This document shows positions 44,762-53,995 of a stretch of 64,000 bases of DNA, in pieces; the first letter of the stretch is position 1; each line of letters starts with the position of its first letter. The stretch covers positions 1,116,001-1,180,000 of the forward strand of contig NC_013174.1 in the NCBI RefSeq assembly GCF_000024065.1. Direction: 5' to 3'. The position numbers and the translations under genes were made by a program. This DNA is from Jonesia denitrificans DSM 20603 (lineage in GTDB: Bacteria; Actinomycetota; Actinomycetes; Actinomycetales; Cellulomonadaceae). A model generated the notes under the pieces. It was not told where the DNA came from, made no database searches, and saw nothing but the letters and a program-made list of their open reading frames with translations.

Positions 44762-46090
44762 GTGATGAAACGATGCGATTTCAGAGGTCAGACTTTTACC
44801 CAGCGTGAGTTGATTGACGCTTTGCCGCGTGCTGAGGTGTCCGTTGATGACGCCGCGCACATCGTTGAACCCATGTTGGCCGGGGTTCGAGAACGAGGCG
44901 CTGCGTATCTGCGCGAGTTGTCTGAGAAGTTTGACTCTGTGCGTCCTCATCATCTTCGTGTTCCAGCCAACGCGTTGACATCCGCGCTGAAGACGTTGGA
45001 CCCAATGGTTCGCGCTGGTCTTGAAGAGGCGATCACTCGGGTGCGTGCGGTACACAAAGCGCAACGTCCTCACGATTTTACTGTGGAGGTTGCCGCAGGG
45101 GCATCCGTTCGACAGCGGTGGATTCCTGTGGCGCGTGTAGGGCTCTACGTGCCCGGTGGGTTGGCTGTTTACCCCTCGTCTGTGATCATGAACGTTGTTG
45201 CGGCGCAGGAGGCAGGAGTGCAGTCTTTGGCGGTGGCTTCACCACCTCAGGCACGCCACGGTGGACTACCGCACCCCACGATTCTTGCGGCCTGTGAGCT
45301 TTTGGGCGTGTCAGAGGTGTACGCGGTCGGTGGTGCCGGTGCGATTGGGATGTTTGCGTACGGGGCTGCGGGCAGTGAACCCCAAGATGGTGAGTGGTTG
45401 TGTGAACCTGTCAATGTCATCACTGGTCCGGGCAATGTTTTTGTTGCGGCTGCGAAACGGCTCGTGCGTGGTCATGTCGGTATTGATGCTGAAGCAGGCC
45501 CCACAGAAATTGCCATTCTCGCTGATGACACTGCGAGTGTTGAACACGTCGTAGCTGATTTGATTAGTCAAGCCGAGCACGATCCACAGGCTGGGTCTGT
45601 GTTGGTGACGATGAGTGAGTCGCTTGCGGATCAGGTGGCGCAAAGCATTGGTGACGTTGCTGGCCGCACGAAGCATGCTGAGCGTGTTGTTGAGGCTTTG
45701 TCTGGCCCTCAGTCTGCCATTGTGCTAGTGGATGACCTGGACCAGGGAGTTGCTGTTGTTGATGCTTATGGGGCTGAGCACCTTGAGATCCAGACAGCGG
45801 ATGCATCACGTGTTGCCGACAGGATCACGAACGCTGGTGCGATTTTTGTTGGTCCGTATTCTCCCGTGTCTTTGGGGGACTACATGGCAGGGTCGAACCA
45901 CGTGTTGCCTACTGGGGGGTGTGCAGCCTTTACGTCAGGGTTGGGTGTTCACTCATTTGTTCGTGCGGTGCAAGTGATCGAGTACACGCGTGACGCGCTG
46001 GCTGAACTTGAGGGCAGGATCGTCGCTCTTGCCGATGCAGAGGACCTTCCCGCGCACGGTGAAGCTGTGACAGCGCGTTTCGATCAGTGA
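44762..46090 (+). CDS. hisD: Histidinol dehydrogenase HisD
   Basis: HisD oxidises histidinol to histidine in two NAD-dependent steps. The 442-residue protein has [47 protein letters not shown], the catalytic Glu/His in [13 protein letters not shown], and [14 protein letters not shown]...VHSFVR. Starts with GTG ATG; the first codon suits the leaderless promoter. It is separated from hisC by the lacI-like and recQ-like genes, so the his genes are in at least two transcription units here. Confidence 0.96.
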   Translation: MMKRCDFRGQTFTQRELIDALPRAEVSVDDAAHIVEPMLAGVRERGAAYLRELSEKFDSVRPHHLRVPANALTSALKTLDPMVRAGLEEAITRVRAVHKAQRPHDFTVEVAAGASVRQRWIPVARVGLYVPGGLAVYPSSVIMNVVAAQEAGVQSLAVASPPQARHGGLPHPTILAACELLGVSEVYAVGGAGAIGMFAYGAAGSEPQDGEWLCEPVNVITGPGNVFVAAAKRLVRGHVGIDAEAGPTEIAILADDTASVEHVVADLISQAEHDPQAGSVLVTMSESLADQVAQSIGDVAGRTKHAERVVEALSGPQSAIVLVDDLDQGVAVVDAYGAEHLEIQTADASRVADRITNAGAIFVGPYSPVSLGDYMAGSNHVLPTGGCAAFTSGLGVHSFVRAVQVIEYTRDALAELEGRIVALADAEDLPAHGEAVTARFDQ

Positions 46091-46119
46091 GCCGTCACCT
46101 GCGGGTGAGACGGGCGTAC

Positions 46120-46125
46120 TAGCAT
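46120..46125 (+). promoter_or_regulatory. Putative -10 (TAGCAT) of leaderless promoter for lacI-like gene
   Basis: TAGCAT is followed by 6 bases and the ATG at 46132. Confidence 0.45.
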
Positions 46126-46131
46126 GTCCCT

Positions 46132-46914
46132 ATGACTGGAGATTATGTGAGGCACCAAGCAGGCACGAGGGTCACAGCAACGCAGGTTGCTCGACATGCT
46201 GGCGTGTCGGTGGCGACGGTGTCGTTGGTCGTCAACGGTAAACATCGTGGGCGTGTCTCTCCAGCAAATGTGGACAAGGTTCGCCGATCCATTGCGGAGC
46301 TAGGTTATGTGGTGGATCGTGTTGCGAGTTCCTTGTCGAAAGGTTCTTCTGATCTGGTGATTCTTATTGCACCCGATATTTCGAATCCCTTTTTCGCGGG
46401 TGTGATTGCCGGTATTAAACAGGTGTTGGGGGATCGGTACCAGTTATTGGTTTCTGTGACGGATGACGGTAATTTGCCCCGGGCGCAGGAGATTCGGGCT
46501 TCGTTGGAGTTTCGTCCTGCCGCTCTTTTGGTGTTTGCTCCTGCACAATCGTTTGTCGATGAGGTGCGTGGGGCAGCCCCGATGGTGCTCATTGATGCTC
46601 CGGGCATGGAACATATTGGTCCAACAATCAACATTGATATTCAGGCATACGGCGTGATTGGTGCGGCTCGCGCGCTGGGGTTACGTATCCCTGATGATCT
46701 GTCAGTGGCGTCGTTTGACAACTTGTCGTACTCGGCGATTTCGTCACCCTCCCTCACGTCTGTGGAGTTACCATCTGGGGAACTTGGACAGGCTGCTGCC
46801 CGGGTCGCGTTATCGCTCATTCAGGGCGAGGCAGTCCCAGTTACCCATGAAGTGTTTGCTGGACAACTGCATGTACGCGAATCGACCGCTGCGTATCACG
46901 GCCAGGGTGCTTGA
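46132..46914 (+). CDS. LacI-family regulator with shortened effector domain
   Basis: The HTH domain is intact (about 14-60, VTATQVARHAGVSVATVSLV and the hinge-helix region VDRVASSLSKG), followed by LVILIAPDISNPFFAGVIAGI, the first part of the periplasmic-binding-like fold. After INIDIQ (about residue 171) the sequence jumps directly to AYGVIGAARALGLRIPDDLSVASFDN, which in normal family members lies some 75-80 residues later. The protein is 260 residues instead of about 335-340. The frame is maintained, so this looks like an internal in-frame deletion. DNA binding may persist but sugar sensing is probably lost. Effector and targets unknown. Confidence 0.8.
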   Translation: MTGDYVRHQAGTRVTATQVARHAGVSVATVSLVVNGKHRGRVSPANVDKVRRSIAELGYVVDRVASSLSKGSSDLVILIAPDISNPFFAGVIAGIKQVLGDRYQLLVSVTDDGNLPRAQEIRASLEFRPAALLVFAPAQSFVDEVRGAAPMVLIDAPGMEHIGPTINIDIQAYGVIGAARALGLRIPDDLSVASFDNLSYSAISSPSLTSVELPSGELGQAAARVALSLIQGEAVPVTHEVFAGQLHVRESTAAYHGQGA

Positions 46915-46966
46915 TCGTTGTTGTGACGTACAGGGGTAGCTCGCGCTTGTGCTTTGTACGCGTCCA

Positions 46967-49450
46967 CTAAGCCTGCTGGGCGAGAACAAAAGGGTGCACT
47001 GTTGATGCACCGAGTAGTTTGAGTGTGCGTGCAGCAACTGTCAGTGTCCACCCAGATTGGGTGTAGTCGTCAATGAGAAGCACCTGTTTTCCAGGTAGGC
47101 CGCGCTGTGCACCATCACTGAGTTCTGGCACGAGGCGTTCGGTCACAGCGATGAGTCGTGTTGCTGAGTTGACATCATGGCGGCTGGGCGTAGGGGTTTT
47201 ATACCCGAAGGTGCCAACGAGCGGTACGCCCAACCAAGAAGCGAGGCCAGTGGCCAGATGATGTGTCAAACGGGGCCGGGTCGCTGATTTAATGGCAATA
47301 ACGCCGTCGATGTGCTTGCTGATGTCCCAGCGCTGCAGTACCTCAACACTTGCGTGCCGTAGCGGGACGGGAAGTTCGCCGTCAGTGTCAGCAAGAACTT
47401 CACGCAGAACCCGTGCCCACAAAACAGAGTCGGTGCGCGCAATGGCGCGTCCTTCATCTGCTTGTTCATGAGCCGGGATGCGGCCAGAAAGCGCAAGTGT
47501 GTGGTCACGTAGACCACTTGGCCACATTTTTCGTGGTTCAATCTGGAGCCCCTGATCGCCGGTGCGTTCGGACAAATGTGCGACAGCGCCTGGCGTGGGT
47601 TGAGTAGGAAGTGATAGTGCGCCGCAGTTATCGCATCGGCCGCATCGAGTGTCTGCGGTGATGTGGGGGTCATCGAGTCGCATCCGCAGGAAAGTTGATC
47701 GGCACTGCGTGGTCGTCACGTAGTTGATCATGTCTTGCTGTTCCCGGGCGCGTGCCTGTGCGATTCGTTGATATCGGGCGGTATCGTAATGCCACGGCTG
47801 CCCTGTTCCCCGCCATCCGCCGCGGACCTTGCGGACTGCACCATCGACACTGAGTACTTTGAGCATCAGTTCAAGCCGGGCTCGTTTCACCTCCACTTGT
47901 GTTTCGAGGGCAGGAACTGACAACGCGGAATCCTGTGCATCTGCCTGGTTGAGAAGGTCAAGGACGGTATGGACTGTGTCGGGGTCAGGAAAAGACAGCG
48001 AGGAAAAATACTCCCAGATTTTACGGTCTTCTGGTGCAGCAAGCAGGACAGCGGTCGCTGCGTCAACTGAACGCCCTGCCCGACCGACTTGTTGGTAATA
48101 GGACACTGGGGAGTCAGGGCTGCCAAAGTGGATGACAAACCTCAAGTCTGGTTTATCAAATCCCATACCTAGAGCGGAGGTGGCAACTAACGCTTTAATG
48201 CGGTTGTCACGAAGCGCTGCTTCCCGTTCGACACGTTCTTCGTCAGGTGTTTGCCCGGTGTAACTCGCCACATCATGGCCAGCAGACCTCAGGGCTTGGG
48301 CTACTTCCTCCGCTTGTGCGACCGTGAGGGTGTAAATGATGCCAGAGCCACGAAAATTATTCATTGCGTCGATTACCCACGCGAGTCGGTCAACCGCTGT
48401 CGGTAACGTGACGACTGCTAAATGCAGCGATGTCCGTTCGAGATTGCCCCGTATGACAGTGACAGATGTGGCGTCACTGCCGTCAGGTGCGGCCGATGCT
48501 TCCGCTAATTGTGCGGCAACATCCACAGTGACTCGCTCGTTAGCGGTTGCAGTCGTCGCGAGGACTGGGCAGCCAGGAGGCAGAGAAGCCAAAACATCGC
48601 GGATGCGACGGTAATCGGGACGGAAATCGTGGCCCCAATCTGACACGCAATGCGCTTCGTCGACGACAACAAGACCAGCTGACTGTGCCAACGAGGGGAG
48701 GACGTCATGAACAAACTGAGGATTATTCAGTCGTTCAGGTGAGATGAGGAGCAGATCAACGCCTCCTGAGGCGATCTGTTCCTGGATGTCGTCCCACTCG
48801 TGAACGTTGGAGGAGTTCACTGTCACGGCATGCAGACCAGCACGGCTTGCAGCACGGATCTGATCGCGCATCAATGCAAGAAGAGGAGAAATAATGACAG
48901 TTGGTCCCTGCCCTTGCTCGCGCAATAGTGCAGTTGCCACGAAATAGACCGCTGACTTGCCCCAGCCAGTTCGTTGGACAACAAGAACACGCTCTGAGTG
49001 GACAACTAGCCGCTCAATAGCGTGCCATTGATCGTCGCGAAAGCGTGCATCCTCGTGTCCTGTGAGTGCCCGAAGCAGAGACGTGGCGTGCTCCTGCAGG
49101 TCCTCAGCTGTAACTGGCATACCGCTGTTAGTAGCGTGAGCAACAACATCGTGATCACCCACATCAGCTGTGACACTGGGAAGCGCTGCAGGAGCACTGC
49201 TGTGCGATGAATCCTGGGCTGCCATGCCGTCGCGTGCATCAGTGGAAGACACACCCCAGGCCATCCCATCACCGTGTGGTTTCGGGGTGCGCCGCTGTTG
49301 CGCTAACCGAGCAAGCTTGTCCATATCCGGCATTGCATCAAAAATCTTTGGGCCTTTGGCCGCAACTGGGCCAAGGACCGGCTGTGACGTTGCCTCCCCC
49401 TCACTTTCAGCTGGGGATCCGGAAGGCGATGCAGAGGAAAACGAAGGCAT
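46967..49450 (-). CDS. RecQ-family DNA helicase with C-terminal phosphoribosyltransferase-like domain
   Basis: An 827-residue protein. The N-terminal 115 residues are disordered; the helicase core has FRDDQWHAIERLV, Walker A QRTGWGKS (159-166), VVDEAHCVSDWGHDFRPDYRR, ATTATANERV, QVGRAGRS, and the RecQ zinc-binding cysteines (CRSTFLRMRLDD...CGRCDNCG). The last roughly 100 residues contain VLLIDDYTQSGWTLTVAART (790-809), the PRPP-binding signature of type I phosphoribosyltransferases. This fusion is known in actinobacteria; the role of the PRTase-like part is unknown. TAGGCT 6 bases before the ATG suggests a leaderless mRNA. Convergent with the lacI-like gene. Confidence 0.9.
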   Translation of the reverse strand: MPSFSSASPSGSPAESEGEATSQPVLGPVAAKGPKIFDAMPDMDKLARLAQQRRTPKPHGDGMAWGVSSTDARDGMAAQDSSHSSAPAALPSVTADVGDHDVVAHATNSGMPVTAEDLQEHATSLLRALTGHEDARFRDDQWHAIERLVVHSERVLVVQRTGWGKSAVYFVATALLREQGQGPTVIISPLLALMRDQIRAASRAGLHAVTVNSSNVHEWDDIQEQIASGGVDLLLISPERLNNPQFVHDVLPSLAQSAGLVVVDEAHCVSDWGHDFRPDYRRIRDVLASLPPGCPVLATTATANERVTVDVAAQLAEASAAPDGSDATSVTVIRGNLERTSLHLAVVTLPTAVDRLAWVIDAMNNFRGSGIIYTLTVAQAEEVAQALRSAGHDVASYTGQTPDEERVEREAALRDNRIKALVATSALGMGFDKPDLRFVIHFGSPDSPVSYYQQVGRAGRSVDAATAVLLAAPEDRKIWEYFSSLSFPDPDTVHTVLDLLNQADAQDSALSVPALETQVEVKRARLELMLKVLSVDGAVRKVRGGWRGTGQPWHYDTARYQRIAQARAREQQDMINYVTTTQCRSTFLRMRLDDPHITADTRCGRCDNCGALSLPTQPTPGAVAHLSERTGDQGLQIEPRKMWPSGLRDHTLALSGRIPAHEQADEGRAIARTDSVLWARVLREVLADTDGELPVPLRHASVEVLQRWDISKHIDGVIAIKSATRPRLTHHLATGLASWLGVPLVGTFGYKTPTPSRHDVNSATRLIAVTERLVPELSDGAQRGLPGKQVLLIDDYTQSGWTLTVAARTLKLLGASTVHPFVLAQQA

Positions 49451-49456
49451 TGCCCA

Positions 49457-49462
49457 AGCCTA
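49457..49462 (-). promoter_or_regulatory. Putative -10 (TAGGCT) of leaderless recQ-like promoter
   Basis: On the minus strand TAGGCT is followed by 6 bases and the ATG of the RecQ-like gene. The same hexamer and a similar spacer occur at the RsmC-like gene. Confidence 0.45.
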
Positions 49463-49597
49463 ACGAACCTCACCGGTTCCAGTGAACGATCCACAGACAA
49501 CCAGGCGTCCGCCCATCAGACTGGTACCGCGCATCGGTAGGCGCACACCCACCCAACCGCCCATCGGACACGGCCAGTAAAGACACCTGTAGACCAC

Positions 49598-49603
49598 TAG
49601 ACT
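49598..49603 (+). promoter_or_regulatory. Putative -10 (TAGACT) of leaderless hisC promoter
   Basis: TAGACT is followed by 7 bases and the hisC GTG. The same hexamer serves dnaE. This is the probable promoter of the hisC-hisB-x-hisH unit. Confidence 0.45.
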
Positions 49604-49610
49604 GACACAC

Positions 49611-50771
49611 GTGACGAACGAGAACCCAGCAACCCAACCCCTCACCCAGCGCCTCGCGCTCCCGCTTCGCGTCCCGCTCCGCGGTGAACACCCTTATGGT
49701 GCTCCCCAACTCGACGTCGCCCATCTTCTCAATACCAACGAAAATCCTTACTCACCCCCCGGTGAGGTTATCGCCGCGATCACTGACCGAGTCGCCCAGG
49801 TGGCGGCAACGCTCAACCGGTATCCTGACCGCGATTTCCACGAACTCCGGCACGCTTTAGCGGCCTACCTATCGAGCGATACGGGTGTCGACGTCGCTGC
49901 GGACAACATCTGGGCGGCAAACGGGTCAAATGAAGTGATGCTTCACATCCTCCAAGCCTTTGGTGGCCCAGGACGCACCGCACTGGCTTTCGCTCCCACC
50001 TACGCCATGTACCGCGAATACGCGCGCAACACCGCCACTAACTACCAAGAAATCCCCCGCAATGCAGACTTCACCATCGGCCTCGAAGACGCCCGTGCAG
50101 CAATCCGCACACACCAGCCGTCGGTGATCTTCCTCACGAGCCCCAATAATCCGACCGGCACCGCTATGCCGCTCTCTGACGTGGAAGCGATTGCTCAAGA
50201 AGCGCAACAACTTCGTATCGACGGAGCTCCCGCGCTCGTCGTCGTCGACGAAGCATACGCAGAGTTCCGGCGTACTGGAACACCCTCGGCAACAGAGCTC
50301 TTGTCTGTCTACCCCCATGTCATCGTTACCCGCACCATGTCAAAAGCGTTCGCGCTCGCCGGAGCACGGGTCGGTTACCTTGCTGCACACCCAGACATTG
50401 TCGATGCGCTGCGCATCGTCCGATTGCCCTACCATCTCTCGAGTGTGACTCAAGCAGTAGCACTCGCCGCCCTCGACACAGCCGACCTGCTCCAGGAGCA
50501 GGTCGACACCATCAGGAAGAACAGAGACCGGTTGGTAGACTGGCTGCGTACCTGCACAACGCAAGGCCGACCACTCACTGTCGCGGATTCGGACTCCAAC
50601 TTTATTTTCTTTGGACTGTTTGAGGACCGAGACGCGCTGTGGGCCCGGCTCCTGCATCACGGTGTCCTCGTCCGCCAATCTGGACCAGCTGGATGGCTAC
50701 GCGTGACCATCGGAACCGACTCAGACATTGACGCATTCACGACCGCACTGACGAAAGAGCTTGACCAGTGA
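49611..50771 (+). CDS. hisC: Histidinol-phosphate aminotransferase HisC
   Basis: PLP-dependent aminotransferase converting imidazole acetol phosphate to histidinol phosphate. The 386-residue protein has [41 protein letters not shown], and the PLP lysine Lys245 in [18 protein letters not shown] start; the TGA overlaps the hisB start. First gene of the second his unit. Confidence 0.95.
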   Translation: MTNENPATQPLTQRLALPLRVPLRGEHPYGAPQLDVAHLLNTNENPYSPPGEVIAAITDRVAQVAATLNRYPDRDFHELRHALAAYLSSDTGVDVAADNIWAANGSNEVMLHILQAFGGPGRTALAFAPTYAMYREYARNTATNYQEIPRNADFTIGLEDARAAIRTHQPSVIFLTSPNNPTGTAMPLSDVEAIAQEAQQLRIDGAPALVVVDEAYAEFRRTGTPSATELLSVYPHVIVTRTMSKAFALAGARVGYLAAHPDIVDALRIVRLPYHLSSVTQAVALAALDTADLLQEQVDTIRKNRDRLVDWLRTCTTQGRPLTVADSDSNFIFFGLFEDRDALWARLLHHGVLVRQSGPAGWLRVTIGTDSDIDAFTTALTKELDQ

Positions 50772-51379
50772 CCACCACCGCACCACGGACAGCGCGCGTC
50801 GAACGCGCCACCTCAGAATCCTCTGTCACCGTCGAACTGAACCTCGATGGAACCGGCGCAACCACAATCAACACGACAGTGCCGTTCTTTGACCACATGC
50901 TGACAGCATTAGGAAAGCACTCACTGATCGACCTCACCGTCGAAGCTCACGGTGACACACACATCGACGCACACCACACCGTGGAAGACACCGCCATTGT
51001 GATCGGCGAAGCACTACGCATCGCTTTGGGGGATAAGGCCGGAATCTCACGATTTGGCGACGCGATGGTACCCCTCGATGAAGCCCTCGCACAAGCAGTT
51101 GTTGATGTCTCCGGCCGCCCCTACCTCGTCCACAGCGGTGAACCAGAAGGACAGGAATACCACCTCATCGGCGGACACTTCACGGGCTCCCTCACCCGCC
51201 ATGTTCTGGAATCAATCGCCCACCACGCAGGAATTTGCATTCACATGCGCGTGCTCGCCGGCCGAGACCCCCACCACATCGTCGAAGCACAATTTAAGGC
51301 CCTTGCGCGTGCTCTACGCAGTGCCGTTAGCACCGATGACCGTATCAGCGGCATCCCCTCCACGAAAGGGGCGCTATGA
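50768..51379 (+). CDS. hisB: Imidazoleglycerol-phosphate dehydratase HisB
   Basis: The 203-residue monofunctional dehydratase. The two manganese-binding motifs are present: [18 protein letters not shown] and, in the second half, [35 protein letters not shown], and the central [16 protein letters not shown]. It lacks the phosphatase domain of E. coli HisB, so histidinol phosphatase must be encoded elsewhere. GTG start within the hisC stop; stop overlaps the following ATG. Confidence 0.96.
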   Translation: MTTTAPRTARVERATSESSVTVELNLDGTGATTINTTVPFFDHMLTALGKHSLIDLTVEAHGDTHIDAHHTVEDTAIVIGEALRIALGDKAGISRFGDAMVPLDEALAQAVVDVSGRPYLVHSGEPEGQEYHLIGGHFTGSLTRHVLESIAHHAGICIHMRVLAGRDPHHIVEAQFKALARALRSAVSTDDRISGIPSTKGAL

Positions 51380-51819
51380 GCAACACATCACCTGCAGTGA
51401 CAGTGCTCCTCACTCAGGTAGCCACTGCCCAGGCACTCGCGGCCGCCTGCGCAATGTCCGGGGCAAAAGTGTGGTGTGTAGATTCGCCTATTGGTGCGTA
51501 CGCTGTCACTCAGCCCAACCAAAGTGGTGAGCAACTCGCCGCGGCACTCACTGCGCTGGCAAAACAAGCGCCCGCAGTGCTTGTCTCGGCGCATGACGGG
51601 CAGATTCACGCGTCCCAGTGGGAAGAAGGAGCCAAAGTAGGCGACCTCCCACCAGGCCTCGTGCTGGATGGGGCACCTCACGAACTTGAGGACCTCCTGC
51701 TAGGACAAACGAGTATCGACACGCTACCGGACGTGGTTGACGCATCGACCATTTCCCGATTCAAAGCCATGCGGATGCTGGCGAAGAACGCACGTCAGTA
51801 TCGGACGGAAAAGTCATGA
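51376..51819 (+). CDS. Unknown protein encoded within the his operon
   Basis: I do not recognise this 147-residue protein. It starts with an Ala/Val-rich segment (about 6-40, resembling an alpha/beta nucleotide-binding strand-helix but without a P-loop), and has no signal peptide, transmembrane helix or metal motif. The C terminus is helical and basic ([20 protein letters not shown]). It overlaps hisB upstream (ATGA) and hisH downstream (ATGA), so it is certainly translated with the his genes. Genes of this size without assigned function occur at the same place in related genomes, to my recollection. Confidence 0.75.
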   Translation: MSNTSPAVTVLLTQVATAQALAAACAMSGAKVWCVDSPIGAYAVTQPNQSGEQLAAALTALAKQAPAVLVSAHDGQIHASQWEEGAKVGDLPPGLVLDGAPHELEDLLLGQTSIDTLPDVVDASTISRFKAMRMLAKNARQYRTEKS

Positions 51820-52463
51820 CCCAGCCACGCGTCTGTGTTCTCGATTATGGGTTTGGAAACGTGCGTTCAGCCGTGCGTGCGCTTGAACATGTCGGCGCCC
51901 AGGTCGAACTGACCGCTGACCCAGACACAGTGAGCAACGCTGATGGCTTGGTTGTGCCGGGTGTGGGAGCGTTCGCCGCCGTGATGGAAGGGTTACGGCA
52001 GGTGCGCGGAGATATGCTCATTGAGCGTCGACTCGCTGGTGGGCGTCCTGTACTTGGCATTTGCGTGGGCCTGCAAATCATGTTCGACCAAGGTGTGGAA
52101 CATGGTGTCACAACACAAGGGCTTGGCCAATGGCCAGGTGTCGTTGAACGGCTCCAAGCCCCCGTTGTTCCGCACATGGGATGGAACACAGTTGATGCTC
52201 CCGCCGGATCGAGGCTCTTTCAGGGTATTGAGCAGGAACGATTCTATTTTGTCCATTCCTATGGGGTGCAACACTTCACCCTTGGTGTTGACGAGCCTGA
52301 AGACACAGTTTTTGTGCCACCACTGGTGACGTGGGCAACCCACGGCAGACCGTTTGTTGCAGCTGTAGAAAATGGGCCGCTCAGCGCCACCCAATTCCAC
52401 CCAGAAAAGTCCGCGGATGCCGGAGCGCAACTCCTTACTAACTGGCTCACCACCCTGACCTGA
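51816..52463 (+). CDS. hisH: Imidazole glycerol phosphate synthase glutaminase subunit HisH
   Basis: HisH supplies ammonia to HisF. The 215-residue class I glutamine amidotransferase has [24 protein letters not shown], the catalytic Cys83 in [10 protein letters not shown] and the His-Glu pair in [12 protein letters not shown]. HisF is not in this window. ATG overlaps the unknown gene; a 60-bp gap follows before priA. Confidence 0.96.
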   Translation: MTQPRVCVLDYGFGNVRSAVRALEHVGAQVELTADPDTVSNADGLVVPGVGAFAAVMEGLRQVRGDMLIERRLAGGRPVLGICVGLQIMFDQGVEHGVTTQGLGQWPGVVERLQAPVVPHMGWNTVDAPAGSRLFQGIEQERFYFVHSYGVQHFTLGVDEPEDTVFVPPLVTWATHGRPFVAAVENGPLSATQFHPEKSADAGAQLLTNWLTTLT

Positions 52464-52483
52464 CCTTTGTGTTGTGGCCGAGT

Positions 52484-52489
52484 TATCCT
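52484..52489 (+). promoter_or_regulatory. Putative -10 (TATCCT) upstream of priA
   Basis: TATCCT lies in the 60-bp gap between hisH and priA, 34 bases before the priA ATG. The hexamer is near consensus; a -35 was not clear. It suggests an extra internal promoter. Confidence 0.35.
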
Positions 52490-52523
52490 CGACTGTGACA
52501 CCGTGTTGTGAAGAAAGAATGAG

Positions 52524-53255
52524 ATGACCACGAGACTTGAACTCCTTCCTGCCGTTGATGTTGTGGATGGGCAAGCTGTCCGCTTAGTGCAGGGAGAAGC
52601 CGGCTCCGAAACGCCATATGGGGATCCACTGACTGCAGCGCAGGAATGGCGTGACCATGGTGCGGAATGGCTCCATCTCGTGGATCTCGACGCAGCGTTT
52701 GGGCGAGGAAGCAACGCGGACCTCCTCAAGGAGGTGATTGCTTCAGTGGATATACGCACAGAGTTATCCGGGGGGATCCGTGACGATGAGTCACTTCGGC
52801 GAGCGTTAGACACTGGTTGTACGCGCATTAACCTTGGTACTGCAGCAATCGAAAATCCCCAGTGGACGGCTCGCGTCATTGCTGAGCATGGTGACCGGAT
52901 TGCAGTAGGTCTCGATGTTCGAGGGTCCACACTTGCCACACGAGGATGGACCCGCGATGGTGGTGACCTCTGGGAGATGATTGACCGTCTGAACGCTGCC
53001 GGTTGTACTCGTTATGTGGTGACAGATGTGACCAAGGATGGCACACTCACTGGCCCCAACGTTGATCTACTCGCTCGTGTATGTGCAGCTACAGATGCGG
53101 CTGTTGTCGCATCCGGCGGTATTTCCACGCTCGAAGATCTGACGGTGCTCCGGGGCCTTGTGCCACAAGGGATCGAAGGAGCAATCGTTGGCAAGGCGCT
53201 GTACACGGGCGCGTTCACTCTCCCAGAAGCGCTTGATGTTGCAGGTCGCCCATGA
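52524..53255 (+). CDS. priA: Phosphoribosyl isomerase PriA/HisA
   Basis: A (beta/alpha)8-barrel isomerase of the ProFAR (HisA) family, 243 residues. Seen: [20 protein letters not shown] with the N-terminal catalytic Asp, [19 protein letters not shown], and the second catalytic Asp in [16 protein letters not shown]. In most actinobacteria this protein is bifunctional (PriA), serving both histidine and tryptophan synthesis in place of TrpF. Whether trpF exists elsewhere cannot be seen. The stop overlaps the SseB-like gene. Confidence 0.93.
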   Translation: MTTRLELLPAVDVVDGQAVRLVQGEAGSETPYGDPLTAAQEWRDHGAEWLHLVDLDAAFGRGSNADLLKEVIASVDIRTELSGGIRDDESLRRALDTGCTRINLGTAAIENPQWTARVIAEHGDRIAVGLDVRGSTLATRGWTRDGGDLWEMIDRLNAAGCTRYVVTDVTKDGTLTGPNVDLLARVCAATDAAVVASGGISTLEDLTVLRGLVPQGIEGAIVGKALYTGAFTLPEALDVAGRP

Positions 53256-53995
53256 CCGGTAAAGAACTCCCACCAGGTTCGCCGTTTGCGGGTGATGACG
53301 GTCGCGCTGACCCCGCGCTACTTGATGCGTTAGACAAGGCCACCCACTCAGACGTGTCAGTGGAAGAGGTGGTTGCGGCGTTAGGCAAAGCTCGCGTTCT
53401 CGTTCCGATCTTGGCTCAGCTTGATCAGGACGACTACACCCAGGACGGCCACCGTTACGACAAAGAAGCCTCGGCAGGTGTCGTGGCTTTGGAGTCGCCA
53501 GATGGTCGACGCGCACTGCCTGTGTTTACCTCGGTTGATGCGATGGCGACGTGGCGAACTGATGCCCGTCCCGTGCCCGTTGATGCACGGCGAGCCGCCT
53601 TGTCAGCGGTGTCAGAAGACTGGGCGTTGCTTGTCGTTGATCCAGGCTCACCGCACCAATGCCAGATACCACGTACCGCAGTGTGGGCACTGGCGCAGGG
53701 GAACCCATGGCGGCCGGCTGTTGTGGGTGGAGTAGTGACCGCAGATATTGACAACGAAATCCAACGGCTTGTTGCCCCTATCGACCATGTCCTGGCGGCA
53801 CGAGCTCTTCCTGGTCGCAGTGCAGAGGTTGCGGTGTCACTGGTGATCGATCAGGCGTTGGCTCAAGCAGGCTTGCGTTATGTCCTTGGTCAAGTGCACC
53901 AGGCATTGGGGCAAAGCGACATTATTGCCGCTCGAGTTGATTCATTAGAACTGCGTGTTTCAGCTGGTCACACTCGTGAAGGGGCAGGCCATTAG
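53252..53995 (+). CDS. SseB-family protein
   Basis: A 247-residue protein of the SseB family: [36 protein letters not shown], and [24 protein letters not shown] mark the N-terminal SseB domain (about 30-165). In actinobacteria it follows hisA regularly; its function is unknown. The ATG overlaps the priA stop. Its 3' end overlaps the convergent protease gene by 4 bp. Confidence 0.88.
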   Translation: MTGKELPPGSPFAGDDGRADPALLDALDKATHSDVSVEEVVAALGKARVLVPILAQLDQDDYTQDGHRYDKEASAGVVALESPDGRRALPVFTSVDAMATWRTDARPVPVDARRAALSAVSEDWALLVVDPGSPHQCQIPRTAVWALAQGNPWRPAVVGGVVTADIDNEIQRLVAPIDHVLAARALPGRSAEVAVSLVIDQALAQAGLRYVLGQVHQALGQSDIIAARVDSLELRVSAGHTREGAGH

